57,711 nt of DNA, taken from positions 1 to 57,711 of the forward strand of contig PXBG01000111.1 in NCBI GenBank assembly GCA_003566995.1, read 5' to 3'. This DNA comes from Syntrophobacteraceae bacterium. Lineage in GTDB: Bacteria; Desulfobacterota; Syntrophobacteria; Syntrophobacterales; Syntrophobacteraceae. The notes beneath the pieces are model-generated. The model ran no database searches and was not told where the DNA came from. It was given only the letters and a program-made list of their open reading frames with translations. Of this stretch, positions 35,184 through 43,571 are shown one piece after another. How positions within the stretch are numbered: the first letter of the stretch is position 1; each line of letters begins with the position of its first letter. The position numbers and the translations under genes are program-made.

Positions 35184-36140
35184 TCATTGAGATCTGAAAA
35201 CACCTGCCATCATGCGGGCCACGTCCACGGTGCCCATGAAGGTGCGGGGAAACCAGGTCTTGAGAAAACGGTTGTCCGCAACCAGCGCGGGGGGATCTCC
35301 GGGGCGGATGGGCTTTTCCTCGACCTGAACCTTCTTGCCCACGGCCTCCTCCACCGCCTTGACCAGCTCCTTCACGGAAGTGCCCTCGCCGCGGCCCACA
35401 TTGGAAATGAAGCGATCCCGGCCTTCGATCATCTTCAACGCCTCCACATGAGCCATCGCAAGGTCCATGACATACACGTAGTCCCGCACCGCCGAACCAT
35501 CGGGCGTGGGGTGGTCCGTTCCGAAAAGGGTGAACGTGCCCCCCGTCATGACCGCCTTCATGAGGTTTGGCAGCACGTGGGTTTCCGGTTCGTGCCGTTC
35601 ATAGATTTCTCCCTCCGGGTCGTTTCCGATGACATTGAAATACCGCAGGGCGGCGTAGCGAATGCCTGCCACCGGCGCCACTTCCCGGATGACCTGTTCG
35701 CACATGAGCTTGGAAAGCCCATAGGGATTGGTGGGTTCCTGGACATGATCCTCCTTCATGGTGGGTGTTCTGGCATTTCCGTAGGTGGCACAGGAACTGG
35801 AAAACACGAGGCGCTTCGTGCCGGCCCTCTTCATGGCCTTGAGAAGAGCCACCGTTCCCCCCACGTTGTTTTCAAAATACACTTCTGGAAGCCGCGTGGA
35901 CTCCTCCACGTAAGCTTTGGCGGCAAAGTGGATCACGGCATCCGCATCAAAGCCTTTGAGGGCCTGGTAGAGGGCTTCCTCGTTGCGAATGTCGCCGAAG
36001 GCCAGGGGTCCGAACTTGACCCACTCGGCCCAGCCGTTGGAGAGATTGTCAAAGACGATGGGGTTGTGGCCCAGTTTCCTTAAGAGCTTGCAGGTGTGCG
36101 AACCGATGTAGCCGGCCCCGCCCGTGACCAGGATGTTCAT
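35184..36140 (-). CDS. galE: UDP-glucose 4-epimerase
   Basis: 318 residues of the extended SDR family. NILVTGGAGYIGSHTCKLL binds NAD, FSSSCATYGN gives the Ser/Thr and NPYGLSKLMCEQ the YxxxK pair. VRDYVYVMDLAMAHVEAL and FISNVGRGEGTSVKELV are GalE-specific. It interconverts UDP-glucose and UDP-galactose. GGAGGGGAAG precedes ATG 36140. It starts 18 bases after the E1 beta gene, an unusual partner for galE. Confidence 0.92.
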   Translation of the reverse strand: MNILVTGGAGYIGSHTCKLLRKLGHNPIVFDNLSNGWAEWVKFGPLAFGDIRNEEALYQALKGFDADAVIHFAAKAYVEESTRLPEVYFENNVGGTVALLKAMKRAGTKRLVFSSSCATYGNARTPTMKEDHVQEPTNPYGLSKLMCEQVIREVAPVAGIRYAALRYFNVIGNDPEGEIYERHEPETHVLPNLMKAVMTGGTFTLFGTDHPTPDGSAVRDYVYVMDLAMAHVEALKMIEGRDRFISNVGRGEGTSVKELVKAVEEAVGKKVQVEEKPIRPGDPPALVADNRFLKTWFPRTFMGTVDVARMMAGVFRSQ

Positions 36141-36158
36141 CTTCCCCTCCATGGAATC

Positions 36159-37136
36159 CTAAAGAACAGAACGCACCGCTTCCATCACCTTTTCCGCACT
36201 GGGCTTGTAAAAGCTCTCCTGGACAGGTGCCATGGGAACAGGGGCTTCGGGACCCGCCACCCGCCGCACGGGGGCCTTGAGGCTGTGGAAAGCTTCTTCC
36301 GCCACCATGGCAGCCAGTTCCGCCCCAAACCCGCAGAAACGGTTGGCATCGTGCACCGTGATGAGCCGTCCCGTCTTGCACACCGATTCCAGGACCGTTT
36401 TTTTGTCAAGGGGAACAAGGCTCCGCAGATCGATGACTTCCAGGGCAATCCCCTGTTCCTCCAGCGCACCAGCAGCCTGCAGGGCTGCGTAAACGGGTGT
36501 GCCATAAGCCACCACGGTCGCATCCCGCCCGGGCTTCAGGACCTTGGCACTCCCCAGGGGAACCCGCACATCTCCCTCGGGAGTGGGTCCGCTCGCCCAG
36601 TAAAGGCCCATCTCCTCCACCACGATGACGGGATCGGGATCGAAGATGGAGGACAGGAGCAGACCCTTGGCGTCAGCGGGATTGGAGGGAAAGACAATCT
36701 TGAGACCGGGCACATGGGCCATCCAGGCTTCCAGGTTGTGTGAGTGCTGACAGCCCGCCTGAAACCCCAGGCCCGCTTTCACACGCACGGTGAGGGGAAA
36801 GGTGCTTTTACCGCCGCTCAGGTAATGGAGCTTGGCCGCGTGGTTGACCAGCATGTCCGAGGCCAGTGTGATGAAGGGAAAAAACATGATCTCCACCACG
36901 GGCAAAAGCCCCAGGTTGGAAGACCCCACAGCCAGGCCCGCGATGGCCGCCTCACTCACGGGGGTGTCCCTGACCCTTTTTTTGCCGAAGCGGTCGAGAA
37001 GCCCGTAAGTGGGCATGAGGGGGTTGTCATGAATGGAAGTTCCAACCCCTTCACCCGCCAGGAACACCCGTTCATCCTGGTCCATGGCAATGGCCAGAGC
37101 TTCCTGTATGGCCTGTCCGGTGTGCAGTTCTCGCAT
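36159..37136 (-). CDS. 2-oxoacid / acetoin dehydrogenase E1 component, beta subunit
   Basis: 325 residues. QAIQEALAIAMDQDERVFLA, GEGVGTSIHDN, DTPVSEAAIAGLAVGSSNLG and FPSNPADAKGLL are E1-beta signatures; residues 1-180 hold the TPP-binding half and the end is the transketolase C-terminal domain. With the alpha subunit it decarboxylates a 2-oxoacid or acetoin. No E2 or E3 gene is near, so the complex cannot be typed further. Confidence 0.9.
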   Translation of the reverse strand: MRELHTGQAIQEALAIAMDQDERVFLAGEGVGTSIHDNPLMPTYGLLDRFGKKRVRDTPVSEAAIAGLAVGSSNLGLLPVVEIMFFPFITLASDMLVNHAAKLHYLSGGKSTFPLTVRVKAGLGFQAGCQHSHNLEAWMAHVPGLKIVFPSNPADAKGLLLSSIFDPDPVIVVEEMGLYWASGPTPEGDVRVPLGSAKVLKPGRDATVVAYGTPVYAALQAAGALEEQGIALEVIDLRSLVPLDKKTVLESVCKTGRLITVHDANRFCGFGAELAAMVAEEAFHSLKAPVRRVAGPEAPVPMAPVQESFYKPSAEKVMEAVRSVL

Positions 37137-37160
37137 CTTTGATTATCCTCCTTGCCTCTT

Positions 37161-38153
37161 CTATGGCGTGCCCCAGGGGGATTCCACCCACACGTGCTCC
37201 AAGGCCTCTTCCGGCTTGGGAAAAGGGCTGGATTGACCAAAGGCCACGGCTTCGTCCACACGTTTTCCGGCCTCCCTTTCCATGGACTCAATGTCCTGCA
37301 CCGCCACCACCCCTTCTTCCGTGAGTTTCACTCCATAGGTCGTCACGGGGTCTTTGGCTTTCCAGAGGGCCAGTTCTTCCGGATCCACATAGTGTTGGCG
37401 ATCGTGTTCTCCATGCCCCCGCAGGCGGTAGGTGAAGGCCTCCATGAGAGCGGGGCCGCGGCCTTCCCGGCAATGGCCCGCCAGCTGCGAGGCGGCCTCC
37501 AGGACTTCATCGGGATTGTTCCCGTCCACCAGTTGTCCGGGCATGCCATAAGCAGACGCCCGCGCTGCGATGTTTCCAACGGCGCAGTGCTCCGCAAGGG
37601 ATTGGGCTCCGGCCCAGCAGTTGTTTTCACACACAAAAAGAAGGGGCAGCTTCCAGATGGCCGCGAGGTTCATGGCCTCGTGCACGCTCCCTTCCGCCGC
37701 GGCCCCGTCTCCGAAAAAAACCACCGTGATGGCCTTTTCCTCCCTGTACTGCTGGGCAAAGGCGGCCCCCACCGCCATGGGAGGACCGGCACCCACCACC
37801 GTGCTCGTCATGAGAGCGTTCACCTGGGGCACGATGAGGTGAAGCGTTCCCGACTTGCCCCGGTTGACTCCCGTGGCACGGCCCATGATTTCGGCCATGA
37901 GGGTTTCGGGATCGGCGCCACGGGCCAGCAGATGGCCGTGGCTGCGGTGGTTGGTGATGATGACATCCTCGGAACCGAGGGGAGCCATCACCCCCACGGC
38001 AACAGCCTCCTGGCCCGTGGCCAGTATCTGCATGCCGGGCAAAGCATCCTTTTGAGGGGCCAGTTCGGCCAGCCGGTCTTCAAAAGCGCGAATAAAAATC
38101 ATCTGCGAAAGCATGGCCCTGCGGACCCCCGCATCGGGCTTGACTGTGGTCAT
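37161..38153 (-). CDS. 2-oxoacid / acetoin dehydrogenase E1 component, alpha subunit
   Basis: 330 residues. The TPP motif runs from GDGAAAEGSVHEAMNLAAIW to CENN (~165-200); GATGVNRGKSGTLHL-like text and RAFEDRLAELA are typical of the alpha chain, and YRLRGHGEHDRQHYVDPEEL is the phosphorylation-loop region. CAGGAGTG precedes ATG 38153, 24 bases before which the beta gene is linked downstream. Pyruvate, branched-chain or acetoin specificity cannot be told. Confidence 0.9.
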   Translation of the reverse strand: MTTVKPDAGVRRAMLSQMIFIRAFEDRLAELAPQKDALPGMQILATGQEAVAVGVMAPLGSEDVIITNHRSHGHLLARGADPETLMAEIMGRATGVNRGKSGTLHLIVPQVNALMTSTVVGAGPPMAVGAAFAQQYREEKAITVVFFGDGAAAEGSVHEAMNLAAIWKLPLLFVCENNCWAGAQSLAEHCAVGNIAARASAYGMPGQLVDGNNPDEVLEAASQLAGHCREGRGPALMEAFTYRLRGHGEHDRQHYVDPEELALWKAKDPVTTYGVKLTEEGVVAVQDIESMEREAGKRVDEAVAFGQSSPFPKPEEALEHVWVESPWGTP

Positions 38154-38474
38154 AAACACTCCTGTGCTTTGACAAGGAAGAAGCATCTCCCGTTTCCCCA
38201 GAAAAAACAACCCGCGGCCAATACCAATGCCAGCCTCAGGTTTCACACTGCTGCCGGACAATATACCTCAAGCACCTGCTTCTCTGTAGTCTCAATCTTT
38301 GACCCGCATGATGATTCGGATGAGCCTCTTGCATGTTTTTCAAGGGTGCCGAAGGTCCTGGTTCGCTGGAATGCCGGCATGAGTGATGGATGCGGGAGGG
38401 GTTTTTTCATATGCGTGCATGAAAGGGGCTTGCGTGATCCGGGCGATGGAAATCCTATGGGAAAGGGCCCCTTT
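38154..38474. other. gene-free interval upstream of the E1 alpha gene
   Basis: About 320 bases without a supported gene. It should contain the promoter of the E1 alpha-E1 beta-galE run; on the minus strand a TATATT near 38270 is a possible -10 but lacks a good -35. Confidence 0.35.
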
Positions 38475-38840
38475 TCACCCGCCCATGAGCTTCACTTTCC
38501 AACCACGCTTTTTGCACTCTTCCAACGCCGTTTCCCTGTGGTCCCCCTGGATTTCCACGACCCCATCCTTCACGGTCCCTCCCGCCCCGCATTTCGCCTT
38601 GAGTTCTTTTCCAAAACTTTTGAGTTCCCGGGCATCCAGCGGAGCGCCCATGATGACCGTGACGCCCTTTCCCTTGCGGCCTTTCGTTTCCCTGCCCACC
38701 CGGACAACCCCATCTGCACGGACCATCGGTGCCCTGGTCTGAGAACACACGCAGGCCGCCACAGGTTTGGAGCACTCAGGACACATCCTGCCCTGCCCTG
38801 TTGAGTAAACGACGCCCCCTTCCCTCCCCTTTGAACTCAT
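38475..38840 (-). CDS. SUI1/eIF1-type translation initiation factor (YciH-like)
   Basis: 121 residues. An N-terminal zinc pair region (RMCPECSKPVAACVC) is followed by the SUI1 domain: KGRKGKGVTVIMGAPLDARE, LKSFGKELKAKCGAGGTVKD and the C-terminal GDHRETALEECKKRGWKVK. Bacterial YciH-type proteins influence start-site choice. GGAGGAAGAAAAG precedes ATG 38840. Single gene. Confidence 0.92.
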   Translation of the reverse strand: MSSKGREGGVVYSTGQGRMCPECSKPVAACVCSQTRAPMVRADGVVRVGRETKGRKGKGVTVIMGAPLDARELKSFGKELKAKCGAGGTVKDGVVEIQGDHRETALEECKKRGWKVKLMGG

Positions 38841-39560
38841 GACTTTTCTTCCTCCTCGAAAGCATTTTCTTGGTCCACAGTGGCAAATGCATTCCAATTC
38901 CACCTGAAGTTTATACAGGATCTTGTGTCAACCGCCAACGGACCCGTCAGCCGAGTGCTCGAGCACGCCATATGGAAACGCGTTTATGTCCATACATGCA
39001 TGGGCATCCCATTCAACGGTGACTCCCGAATCAGCACGTCCCAGCATGTGTAAGAACTTGATTTCAGTCGAAACCCCAGTTTACATGGATAAAAGTATCA
39101 AAAGGAATTGCATGAGCTTTAGAAGTCACAAATTGAGGAACCTATGATAAAATTCGATTTGAAGAAATTTTTGAGATGGGTGTGAAAACATGGATCGCGA
39201 ACCCCTGGAATGAGATGTGGATGAGCGTGCTGAAGTCGGGGAAAGCCCCGAAGGGTTTGTTCCCAGTGCCTTGTTTCACCAGACTTCGCTCCTATGGGGC
39301 AGTTGGGTGAATATCGCGAAGACGGCACTGAATGCACCGGAACCGGACCCTGGCGAGTGCATCCGGAACAGCCTGAAAAGCTCCAACCCCGACTGGTCTT
39401 TCCCGTGCGGCAAAAGAGCTTCATTCGCCACCCGGCCAGCACGCACACTGAACCTCTTAATGATTAAATTGCCCGATAAATATTAAGGATTTGTAAAGCT
39501 TCAGACGGAATTGGAATTCTCCTTCGCATGCGTTAACGACTGACGTTGGAGGAAAATTTC

Positions 39561-39629
39561 ATGAGCAGAAAACGCACCAATTACAGCCCCGAGGAAAAGG
39601 TCGCCGCAGGCAGCCGGGAAGTGGATTGA
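39561..39629 (+). pseudogene. remnant of an IS3-type transposase OrfA
   Basis: TTGGAGGAAAATTTC is followed by ATG and MSRKRTNYSPEEKVAAGSRE before a stop after 22 codons. The first ~14 residues match the usual start of IS3-family OrfA helix-turn-helix proteins (MSRKRRxYSxEEKV); after that the similarity breaks off, so only the ribosome site and first codons survive. Confidence 0.6.
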
Positions 39630-39669
39630 ATCCCCATAGTCCCCGGGCGAAGCGGCGTAGTTCAACAAA

Positions 39670-39710
39670 ATTGTATGGGGAATGGGAAAGCCCCCCACTC
39701 CCCATACAAT
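39670..39710. repeat. perfect 12-bp inverted repeat next to the transposase relic
   Basis: ATTGTATGGGGA and TCCCCATACAAT flank a 17-base centre that itself pairs (TGGG/CCCA). It may be a transposon end, a MITE-like remnant, or a transcriptional element of the DsrE-like gene that starts 38 bases later. Confidence 0.7.
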
Positions 39711-39747
39711 CCTCCATGTTAGCGATTACGATTACGAGGAGGAGCCA

Positions 39748-40092
39748 ATGAAATCCTTAATCATCTTCAACGATCCCCCATACGGAACAGAACGCCTTTA
39801 CAATGGATTGCGTCTCGCTCATTCTTTGATCAAGAGCGAGCACGATGTGGTGGTCTTCCTGATGGGGGACGCTGTCATATCAGCCAAAAAAGGACAGAAG
39901 ACACCAGACGGATATTACAATGCAGAAAAAATGCTCAAGAGGGTTGCCGCAAAAGGCAAAGTCCTTTTGTGCGGAACTTGTATGGATGCCAGAGGAATAG
40001 ACGAATCAGAAATTCTCGAAGGGGCTGAAAGGAGCACCATGGATGCTTTAGCCAAGGAAGTAGAAACCGCTGATAAAACGCTGGTTTTCTGA
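39748..40092 (+). CDS. DsrE/YchN-family sulfur-relay-like protein
   Basis: 114 residues. MKSLIIFNDPPYGTERLYNG, VVVFLMGDAVISAKKGQ and VLLCGTCMDARG fit the DsrE/YchN fold; the Cys in CGTCMDARG is the usual persulfide-carrying position. GAGGAGGAGCC precedes ATG 39748. Base composition is clearly lower in GC than the hyp or his genes. Role: probable sulfur transfer or redox peptide, not demonstrated. Confidence 0.85.
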   Translation: MKSLIIFNDPPYGTERLYNGLRLAHSLIKSEHDVVVFLMGDAVISAKKGQKTPDGYYNAEKMLKRVAAKGKVLLCGTCMDARGIDESEILEGAERSTMDALAKEVETADKTLVF

Positions 40093-40175
40093 GTTTTTCA
40101 AATATCGTGGAACCAGCCTTCGCTCACAGGGTTTACCAAGTTCGCCTTTGTTGACGGTGGAACCCGAGGAAGATC

Positions 40176-40793
40176 ATGACCACACGACACGAACATTGGA
40201 ATGCGATCTTTTCCACGAAAGCCGATTCCGAACTCGGCTGGTATGAGGAAGATGTCTCACAGACGTTGAAATTCCTCGATCAGATTCGCTTGGCAGAATC
40301 CGCGACAGTCTTTCTCCCAGGCGCAGGAACTTCCATGCTGGTCGATGAACTTCTGGCAAGAGGGTATGAACTTGTTCTGAACGATATCAGCGATGAAGCC
40401 CTGAATAAGCTTAGGAACCGGATTGGCACCAGCAACAGATTGACATGGCTGCACCATGATATTTCCAAACCGCTACCGGAAGGCACTCCCATAGCTGATG
40501 TTTGGATTGATCGCGCAGTCCTTCATTTCCTGCTTGAAGAAGCCGACATACGAGAATACTTTGCAAACTTGCAGTCGGGAATAAAACCCGGAGGATATGC
40601 ATTATTGGCAGAGTTCTCGACTATGGGGGCTCGAAAATGTGCGGGTCTTGAACTTCATCGCTACTCCATTGAAGAAATGACAAAACGCATGGGCTCAGAG
40701 TTTAAACTCGTTCAACATGAAGACTTTACATACATTTCCCCTGCCGGTGATCCACGCCCGTATATTTATGCGCTGTATCAGAAGCGCCGCTAA
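40176..40793 (+). CDS. class I SAM-dependent methyltransferase (TPMT-like)
   Basis: 205 residues. RHEHWNAIFSTKADSELGWY is the opening seen in thiopurine-methyltransferase-like and tellurite/selenium-type methyltransferases; ATVFLPGAGTSMLVDELLAR is motif I, followed by NDISDEALNKL and DVWIDRAVLHFLLEE. It would methylate a small molecule, perhaps a thiol or metalloid. It follows the DsrE-like gene by 83 bases and shares its lower GC content, suggesting transfer as a unit. Confidence 0.85.
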   Translation: MTTRHEHWNAIFSTKADSELGWYEEDVSQTLKFLDQIRLAESATVFLPGAGTSMLVDELLARGYELVLNDISDEALNKLRNRIGTSNRLTWLHHDISKPLPEGTPIADVWIDRAVLHFLLEEADIREYFANLQSGIKPGGYALLAEFSTMGARKCAGLELHRYSIEEMTKRMGSEFKLVQHEDFTYISPAGDPRPYIYALYQKRR

Positions 40794-40999
40794 GAAGGCG
40801 CTGCTGTCGGAGAAATTTTCCGCTGCGCTCCAAATTTGCCCCAGAGCCCTCGCCGGAGGGTTGCAGGCAAGACGTAAGCCCTCACAGGGTTATTGCTGAG
40901 GAGCCTGTAGAATCCAAGAGAGGTCGGGCTGCTGTTAAGGGAACTTGCACCCCATATGTTCACCCCCATGCCGGGGTGTTCGACTATAAGGATGTGCCC

Positions 41000-41212
41000 A
41001 TGGAGAAAGCACGTGACAGCCGTTTCCTTGGAGCATTAGGTTTCTTGGGGTTTCTGGGCTTCCTTGGCAGCAGCAACCCGGGTTTTGCCGCTTTGGCTTG
41101 CATGGCAGCCTGGTCAGGACTCGCAGTGGGCGCACCGAAAGGAACACTTGAAGCGTCGAACAAGAGGGATGCAGGCGACTCCCGGGTTCGCGCTGATTGG
41201 CAGCGTTATTGA
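41000..41212 (+). CDS. small membrane protein with FLG repeats
   Basis: 70 residues. The core FLGALGFLGFLGFLG is followed by a hydrophobic stretch (GFAALACMAAWSGLAVGAP) and a charged tail. This resembles short DUF3796-like bacterial/archaeal proteins that begin with repeated GFLGFLG, though the later part is shorter. The ATG at 41000 has a weak AAGGAT site; 40794-40999 upstream is gene-free. It could also be a decayed fragment. Confidence 0.4.
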   Translation: MEKARDSRFLGALGFLGFLGFLGSSNPGFAALACMAAWSGLAVGAPKGTLEASNKRDAGDSRVRADWQRY

Positions 41213-41298
41213 GGCATGAAGACTCAGATTGAAACAGCATTTCAACAGACAGGAAGGCACTTTGGAAACCGAGCCCCCCGCACCTTGAAGACCTGAGC

Positions 41299-42375
41299 CT
41301 AAAACACCTGGATTCCTCCCTTTTCTCCTTCTCCTCGGCGGGCTTGACCAATGATGGCCGCACGTGAAACACCGTGGGCTTCCAGGGCCTTCAGCAGGGC
41401 AGGGGCCTCCTTTTCGGGGAGAGAAATGAGAAGGCCCCCCGAAGTCTGGGCGTCGGCGAGGACGTCCAGGAGCAGGGAATCCGCCGAGGGTGCCGCCTGC
41501 ACATGGCGGGCACAGAAGTTCCGGTTGGAAAAACTTCCGGCAGGCATCATGCCCGTTTGAAGAGCTTCGAGGACCTGTGGCAGAAGAGGGACTTCCTTCA
41601 TGTGAATGGTGATGGCAACCCTGCTGGCCAGGGCCATTTCCAGGGCATGCCCCAAAAGTCCGAACCCCGTCACATCCGTGCAGGCATTGACGGGAAAGGA
41701 AGCCATGGCCTCTGCGGCATACCTGTTGAGTCCGGCCATCACATCTATGGCCAGGCGCTCCGCCTCGGAAGAGATGAGCCCCGCCTTGATGGCCGTGGTC
41801 AAAATGCCCGTTCCCAGGGGCTTTGTCAGCACAAGGGCGTCCCCGGGTTGCACACCCGCGTTGGTGAGAACCTTCCGGGGGTGAACAATGCCCGTCACGG
41901 AAAGGCCATATTTGACTTCAGGATCCTCCACACTGTGGCCCCCCATGAGCACGGCTCCCGCCTCGTGAATCTTTTCCAGCCCGCCACGCAGAATTTCTGC
42001 CAGGATGCTTTTGTCCAGGGTCTGGGCGGGAAAACAGACCACGTTCATGGCCGTGAGAGGCCGGCCGCCCATGGCATACACATCGCTGAGGGAATTGGCC
42101 GCCGCAATTCGTCCAAAGTCGCGGGGATCGTTCACCACGGGGGTGATGAAGTCGATGGTCTGCACGAGAGCCATGTCCTCTGTGAGGCGGTAAACACCCG
42201 CATCGTCGGATGTTTCACTCCCCACGAGAAGGTTGGGATCCTCCTGCAAAGGGAGGTCTTTCAGGATTTCCGACAGGTCTCCCGGACCTATCTTGGCCGC
42301 TCAACCCGCGGCGCGCACGGTCGCCGCCAGCTGCACGGGAACCACCCCTTTTTCTTTTTCAGAGCTTGTCATCAT
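41299..42375 (-). CDS. selD: selenide, water dikinase SelD with active-site selenocysteine
   Basis: 358 residues when the in-frame TGA at 42301-42303 is read as Sec. Reading from ATG 42375 (AAGGTGGTGA upstream) gives RAAG-U-AAKIGPGDL, which aligns exactly with the GCxxK active site of SelD, with Sec at residue 25 and the essential Lys at 28. Further signatures are ETSDDAGVYRLTEDMALVQT, FGRIAAANSLSDVYAMGG, MGGHSVEDPEVKYGLSVTG and DVTGFGLLGHALEMA. It makes selenophosphate from selenide and ATP for Sec synthesis. A start after the TGA (TTG 42249) would lack the catalytic site. Confidence 0.96.
42272..42303 (-). promoter_or_regulatory. bacterial SECIS element and Sec UGA codon of selD
   Basis: Eight bases after the UGA, GATAGGTC and GACCTGTC form an 8-bp stem (one G-U pair) closed by the loop CGGGA. 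The loop G residues lie ~17-20 bases downstream of the UGA, as expected for SelB recognition. The hairpin is inside the coding frame. Confidence 0.85.
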
Positions 42376-42413
42376 TCACCACCTTCCACGGCAGTCCGGC
42401 ACATGAGGCGCCA

Positions 42414-43538
42414 TCATCCGTTCAGGCCCTCAGTTCGGGAAGCTCGTGTGAACCAGAGGGCATCAGGCATTCGTTTTTTCAATTTTTGACGGAGCCGAAA
42501 ACGGTTCCAGTAGGTCATGGGCGTTCGGGAGACTTTCACCTTCCCCGCCAATGACGCCTGCGGTTCAAAAAGCAGATCCAGCAGGTGACTGATGGGACCC
42601 GTAGACTCCAGGGCGTCCACACAGCCAGCACAGTAGGTGATCATCCTGAAACCTTTGGCTTCCTCTTTCCGCATGCTTTTCCAGTGCCGGGAAAAGCCGG
42701 GGGCCACAAAACCGGCGGCTCCCCCTTCACCGCAGCACAGAGTTTTTTCTCCATGGTGAGTCATTTCCTCAAGGGTCAATCCCAATCCGCGGATCAGGAA
42801 TCGGACCGCTTCCTGCACGTGCCTTTCAAACCGAACGGCACATGGATCATGAACGGTCACACACTCTTTCCCCAAAGGCAGCACGGGCGGCCGATGGTCT
42901 GACAAGCGCTCATACACCGTGGCGAGGTGAAATTCCCGGCCATGCTCCTTAAACACCTTGTGGCAACTGGGGCAGGCCACCAGGACCGTTCGAACACCAC
43001 GCATCCACAATTGTTTTTTGAGATGGCCGAAGAGCGCTTCAAAATGTCCCGTTCGGCCCAGATCGTGAGAAGGCTTGGTGCAGCAATCCAACACAATCCC
43101 CAGGGAGGGCTGGCTTTTGTGCAAATGCTCAAGGAGCTGAAAGACCCTGCCGGGCCGTGTTCCGGGAAGAGCGCACCCCGGAAAAAAAACAGTGTCACAA
43201 CCGGGCGGAAAAAAATGACCACAGAAATGCGGGGAAACACCCCTTCTTTCATAATTCAAAAGGGTTCTGTGCCGGGAATCCTCTCCCTGCCCCCTCACAA
43301 AAGCTTCCCGGCGCATGTGAAGAAACATTTTCATGGGATCCAGGCGCACAGGACAAAGAGCCGTGCAAAGTCCGCAAAGGCTGCATTCAAATGCCCTGGC
43401 ATGCTGCGCTTCACGGCTGGAAAGGCAGGACTCCGCAATCCACCGGGGCAAACCATGCTTTTGAAGAAAAGGGCAGTCTTCCCGGCACAGGCCGCACTCG
43501 ATGCAACCTTCAGCAACTTCTCGAAAGGACGGCCACAA
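42414..43538 (-). CDS. iron-sulfur protein with two 4Fe-4S motifs and CCG domains (HdrD/GlpC-like)
   Basis: 374 residues. Two ferredoxin motifs, CIECGLCREDCP and CSLCGLCTALCPVRL, are followed by CCG-type domains: PGCALPGTRP...DCCTKPSHDLGR...CPSCHK and HDPCAVRFERH...TLCCGEGGAAGF...YCAGCVD. HdrD-like proteins pass electrons between a membrane donor and a thiol/disulfide or flavin partner. The start is a TTG with AGGTGG upstream. It lies 33 bases after the TIM-barrel gene and 38 bases before selD, in one minus-strand run. Confidence 0.88.
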   Translation of the reverse strand: MWPSFREVAEGCIECGLCREDCPFLQKHGLPRWIAESCLSSREAQHARAFECSLCGLCTALCPVRLDPMKMFLHMRREAFVRGQGEDSRHRTLLNYERRGVSPHFCGHFFPPGCDTVFFPGCALPGTRPGRVFQLLEHLHKSQPSLGIVLDCCTKPSHDLGRTGHFEALFGHLKKQLWMRGVRTVLVACPSCHKVFKEHGREFHLATVYERLSDHRPPVLPLGKECVTVHDPCAVRFERHVQEAVRFLIRGLGLTLEEMTHHGEKTLCCGEGGAAGFVAPGFSRHWKSMRKEEAKGFRMITYCAGCVDALESTGPISHLLDLLFEPQASLAGKVKVSRTPMTYWNRFRLRQKLKKRMPDALWFTRASRTEGLNG

Positions 43539-43571
43539 CCGCTTCCACCTCGCCGTTTCCCCTGAGCCAGG

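Larger units (their letters stand above)
38841..39747. other. gene-poor stretch with transposase relic, probable insertion scar
   Basis: About 900 bases with no complete gene. It is AT-richer than its surroundings (for example 39060-39180 and 39440-39560) and contains the transposase fragment at 39561-39629, the inverted repeat at 39670-39710 and a CGATTACGATTACGA tandem at ~39724-39738. Short frames such as 39217-39486 show no recognisable protein. It separates the SUI1 gene from the DsrE-like and methyltransferase genes. Confidence 0.5.

Noticed and set aside
39139-39190. Short frame starting MIKFDLKKFLRWV before a TGA, considered as a second selenoprotein
   Set aside because: No downstream homology to a known selenoprotein and no SECIS-like hairpin near the TGA.
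39217-39486. 89-codon open frame in the gene-poor stretch
   Set aside because: No recognisable motifs, no ribosome site, and the region looks like a decayed insertion.
41299-42249. SelD as an N-terminally truncated pseudogene starting at TTG 42249
   Set aside because: The upstream sequence stays in frame through a single TGA, restores the full active-site motif and has a bSECIS hairpin and a good ribosome site, so recoding is the better explanation.
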